A DNA stretch of 17,405 nucleotides from Chlamydiia bacterium. Lineage in GTDB: Bacteria; Chlamydiota; Chlamydiia; Chlamydiales; FEN-1388. This document shows, piece after piece, positions 15,433 to 17,405 of the stretch. The translations under genes and the position numbers were made by a program. The notes below the pieces were generated by a model, which searched no databases, had not been told where the DNA came from, and saw nothing but the letters and a program-made list of their open reading frames with translations. The DNA is taken from contig JAHFTM010000008.1 in the NCBI GenBank assembly GCA_023269335.1, forward strand, positions 1-17,405, in the 5' to 3' direction. Numbering within the stretch: the stretch's first letter is position 1; every line of letters starts with the position of its first letter.

Positions 15433-15449
15433 TTAAGACATCCATATAT

Positions 15450-15476
15450 ATTTTATGCTGTTTTCTGTCGCGTCAA
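15450..15476 (-). promoter_or_regulatory. Candidate promoter for the 294-aa gene
   Basis: Minus strand: TTGACG (15471-15476, five of six), a 15-base spacer, TAAAAT (15450-15455, five of six). The spacer is one to two bases short of ideal. Transcription would begin near 15443. Confidence 0.4.
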
Positions 15477-15527
15477 AAGAAACTCATTTTGTACACTTCG
15501 GCCCTTATTATCACTCTTCAAACATGT

Positions 15528-15583
15528 AAGTATTCATGGAGAGGGGGGCGCAGCTAGCCAGCCGTAACCTCCTGTGAATATTT
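15528..15583 (+). promoter_or_regulatory. Long imperfect hairpin in the lepB leader
   Basis: Stem of about 16 pairs: AAGTATTCATGG (15528-15539), a bulged A (15540), GAGG (15541-15544), pairing with CCTC and CTGTGAATATTT (15568-15583), including three G-U pairs. The 23-base loop is GC-rich and can form an inner GGC/GCC pair set. Right after the stem comes a short T run (to 15585), so it resembles a weak terminator or attenuator. The 3' arm contains ACCTCCT, the same as the 16S anti-Shine-Dalgarno core. The lepB ribosome site AGGGA lies 13 bases further on. It may be an attenuator, a stability element or a small RNA end. Confidence 0.4.
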
Positions 15584-15603
15584 TTACTTAAACATAGGGA
15601 TCT

Positions 15604-17405
15604 ATGTCAGATACTACACTCTTATCTTTTCGTAAATGCCGCCACATCTTAAGAGAAGCTATCCTGCGCTATAAGAAGCTGCAAAAAAATCTATCCCAGA
15701 CACATTTGAAAGAAGTTGAAGCGGCAATTGAAACACTGGATACTGCCATCGCTCAAAAAAATCAAACTCTAGCGAACACCAAAGCAGAAGAGCTCCTTAC
15801 TTTTTTAAAAACAACAGGCAAAAAAGGCTTCATAGAGCATATCAAAGAGTTCATTTTTGCAATCTGCCTGGCCGTTGTGGTAGCGGCTTTCGTGCGTTAT
15901 GTTTGGTTTGAGCTGTATGAAATCCCTACAGGTTCTATGCGGCCAACATTTCGTGAACATGATCGTGTCTTAGTTTCTAAAAATAGCTTCGGCATCAATA
16001 CGCCCTTTCAAACCTCACATCTTGAATTTAACGAGCGACTGTTGCAGCGTGGCAACATCATTGTTTTTTCCGGTGATGGCATTGATTTACCTGATGTCGA
16101 CACCACCTATTTTCTTCTTTTTCCTGGCAAAAAGCGCTATGTCAAACGCTGCATGGGTAAAGGAGGAGATACAGTCTATTTTTATGGTGGCAGGCTTTAT
16201 GGCATAGACCAAGAAGGCAATGAGCTTACCGATATGCTCTCTGATTCAACATTTTGTCATATCGAACATATCCCTTTTATCAACATGGAAGGCAATAAAA
16301 CATACCAAAAGCAAATCGGCCATACTGACGAAAGTGAAATTGTGATCATGCATATGAATATCCCCTGCGCACGCGTAATCATGGGTGCTCATGGCTCCAT
16401 TCACTCCGAATTTTTCAATGGCAAAGACTGGATAAAGCAAGAGGCTCAATCACTTTCCTACGCCAATCTTTGGGGGATGAAGAATTTTGCTCAAGCACGG
16501 CTGATCGAGCCAAAAGAGCTACCAAATGTGGCAAAAAATGAGGGCTATGAAGATAAAAATGCGAAGCTGTACTTGGAGTTGAGGCACACACCAACACTTC
16601 CGACAGATGCTACTGCCTTTTATGAACAAAATCGTCAGAGCCAGCCTTCCATGCTACAAACACGCCTGACCTGGATTGGACTAAACGATGAACATTTACT
16701 TGCGCTGAAAGACGCGCTGTACACCTCGCGCTTTGTTGTGCACAATGGGAAAGCTTATCGCTACTCACAAGGAGAAGATTCTATCCGTGGCCCAGGGCTT
16801 ATGCTTACTTCCGATATCCCTGACGGCACCTATGAATTTTACAACGGCAAAGCTTATAAAATAGGCTGGGGAGACGTAGCAACTCTGCTTGATACAACGC
16901 ACCCTCTGTATCCGAAAAATGAGCATCTTTTAAAGGCACTTTTTAACTCAGGAATTGAACTTTCGGAGAGTACAAATCCAAACACAAGCACATCATTCTC
17001 ACAAAAAAGACAACGCATAACCTACTTCCCAGCCCGCTACGCCTATTTTCAAGATGGTGCTTTGTGTGTCATGGGCTCACCTATCTTCAAAGCTGCCGAT
17101 GTAGTGCTGAGTGACTTTGAAAAGCTAGAGATAAATCGCGCCCGTAAAACCAGCTCCTACATAGCCTTTCAAGATCAAAAAGCGCCACTTCTAGCTGATG
17201 GTCATTTCGACAAAGAATTCATTAAAAAATATGGCCTAAAAATACCTCCGAAGCATTATCTTGCTCTTGGAGACAATCATTCAATGAGTTTAGACAGCCG
17301 TTACTTCGGCTTTGTTCCTGAAAACAATATCCAAGGTTCACCCCTACTCATTTTCTGGCCTCCAGGAGAGCGGTTCGGAAGACCACCACAGCCAGAAATT
17401 CCATT
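15604..17405 (+). CDS. lepB: Signal peptidase I, chlamydial large form; 3' end beyond the window
   Basis: 600 codons are present with no stop, so only a short tail should be missing if it matches the roughly 630 aa I recall for Chlamydia LepB. AGGGA precedes the ATG by three bases. This inner-membrane Ser/Lys protease removes signal peptides from exported proteins. A charged cytoplasmic amino end (1-80) is followed by one membrane helix (about 83-101, FIFAICLAVVVAAFVRYVW), then box B EIPTGSMRPTF with nucleophile Ser111, box D KRYVKRCMGKGGD with general base Lys181, and box E GDNHSMSLDSRYFGFVP at 556-572. Boxes D and E are about 370 residues apart, far more than in E. coli LepB, giving a large extra domain rich in YxxxNGKAY-like segments (FVVHNGKAYRYSQG, YEFYNGKAYKIGWG). 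Alone on the plus strand here. Confidence 0.95.
   Translation, partial: MSDTTLLSFRKCRHILREAILRYKKLQKNLSQTHLKEVEAAIETLDTAIAQKNQTLANTKAEELLTFLKTTGKKGFIEHIKEFIFAICLAVVVAAFVRYVWFELYEIPTGSMRPTFREHDRVLVSKNSFGINTPFQTSHLEFNERLLQRGNIIVFSGDGIDLPDVDTTYFLLFPGKKRYVKRCMGKGGDTVYFYGGRLYGIDQEGNELTDMLSDSTFCHIEHIPFINMEGNKTYQKQIGHTDESEIVIMHMNIPCARVIMGAHGSIHSEFFNGKDWIKQEAQSLSYANLWGMKNFAQARLIEPKELPNVAKNEGYEDKNAKLYLELRHTPTLPTDATAFYEQNRQSQPSMLQTRLTWIGLNDEHLLALKDALYTSRFVVHNGKAYRYSQGEDSIRGPGLMLTSDIPDGTYEFYNGKAYKIGWGDVATLLDTTHPLYPKNEHLLKALFNSGIELSESTNPNTSTSFSQKRQRITYFPARYAYFQDGALCVMGSPIFKAADVVLSDFEKLEINRARKTSSYIAFQDQKAPLLADGHFDKEFIKKYGLKIPPKHYLALGDNHSMSLDSRYFGFVPENNIQGSPLLIFWPPGERFGRPPQPEIP

Noticed and set aside
15528..15583. 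Considered whether the lepB-leader hairpin is a known RNA (4.5S RNA, tRNA or a known riboswitch)
   Set aside because: No tRNA cloverleaf, no SRP tetraloop motif, and no riboswitch consensus I can recognise.
1..17405. CRISPR arrays, insertion sequences, tRNA or rRNA genes, phage genes
   Set aside because: No regularly spaced repeats, transposase or integrase motifs, terminal inverted repeats or RNA gene signatures were seen by reading.

Overview
The window (about 40% GC by eye, tightly packed) looks like part of a chromosome from the phylum Chlamydiae. The support is combined: a tyrosine/tryptophan permease of the chlamydial TyrP type, an oversized signal peptidase I, a clustered set of shikimate genes with fused aroD-aroE as in Chlamydia, and several lineage-style orphan proteins. 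NAD-salvage genes (pncA, pncB), absent as far as I know from the reduced animal pathogens of genus Chlamydia, point to an amoeba-associated or 'environmental' lineage. I cannot name a species from sequence alone.

Layout, left to right. (1) Positions 1-1859, minus strand: a 566-aa protein with a lipase-like GFSQG elbow, followed by two short overlapping reading frames that run to the window edge. (2) 2032-3285, plus strand: the aromatic amino-acid permease, meeting tail to tail an unrecognised 355-aa protein (3275-4342, minus). (3) 4544-7499, minus strand: a tightly overlapped four-gene unit of exported small protein, pncB, pncA and sufE, with a good candidate promoter at 7523-7550. (4) 7556-13375, minus strand: a shikimate/chorismate unit aroB, aroDEA, aroK, an unknown 131-aa basic protein, and aroC. 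Its central gene is one 851-aa frame with type I dehydroquinase, shikimate dehydrogenase and EPSP synthase domains in order. (5) 13439-14209, plus strand: an exported protein transcribed divergently from aroB, possibly matching the exported protein next to aroDE in Chlamydia. (6) 14210-15393: a 299-bp low-complexity gap with only doubtful short frames, then a minus-strand unknown protein with one hydrophobic segment. (7) 15604 to the right edge, plus strand: lepB, cut by the window end at codon 600, with a long structured leader.

Functionally, the aro unit converts DAHP to chorismate: AroB, then the three fused activities together with AroK, then AroC. In Chlamydiae chorismate is expected to feed futalosine-type menaquinone and other products, while TyrP imports finished aromatic amino acids. 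PncA and PncB carry out the nicotinamide to nicotinate to nicotinate mononucleotide steps of NAD salvage, and SufE is a sulfur-transfer partner for Fe-S assembly. The most notable observations are the AroD-AroE-AroA triple fusion with overlapping start/stop junctions to aroB and aroK (an arrangement approaching the fungal AROM enzyme), the unknown gene inside the aro unit, and the translationally overlapped pncA-sufE pair.
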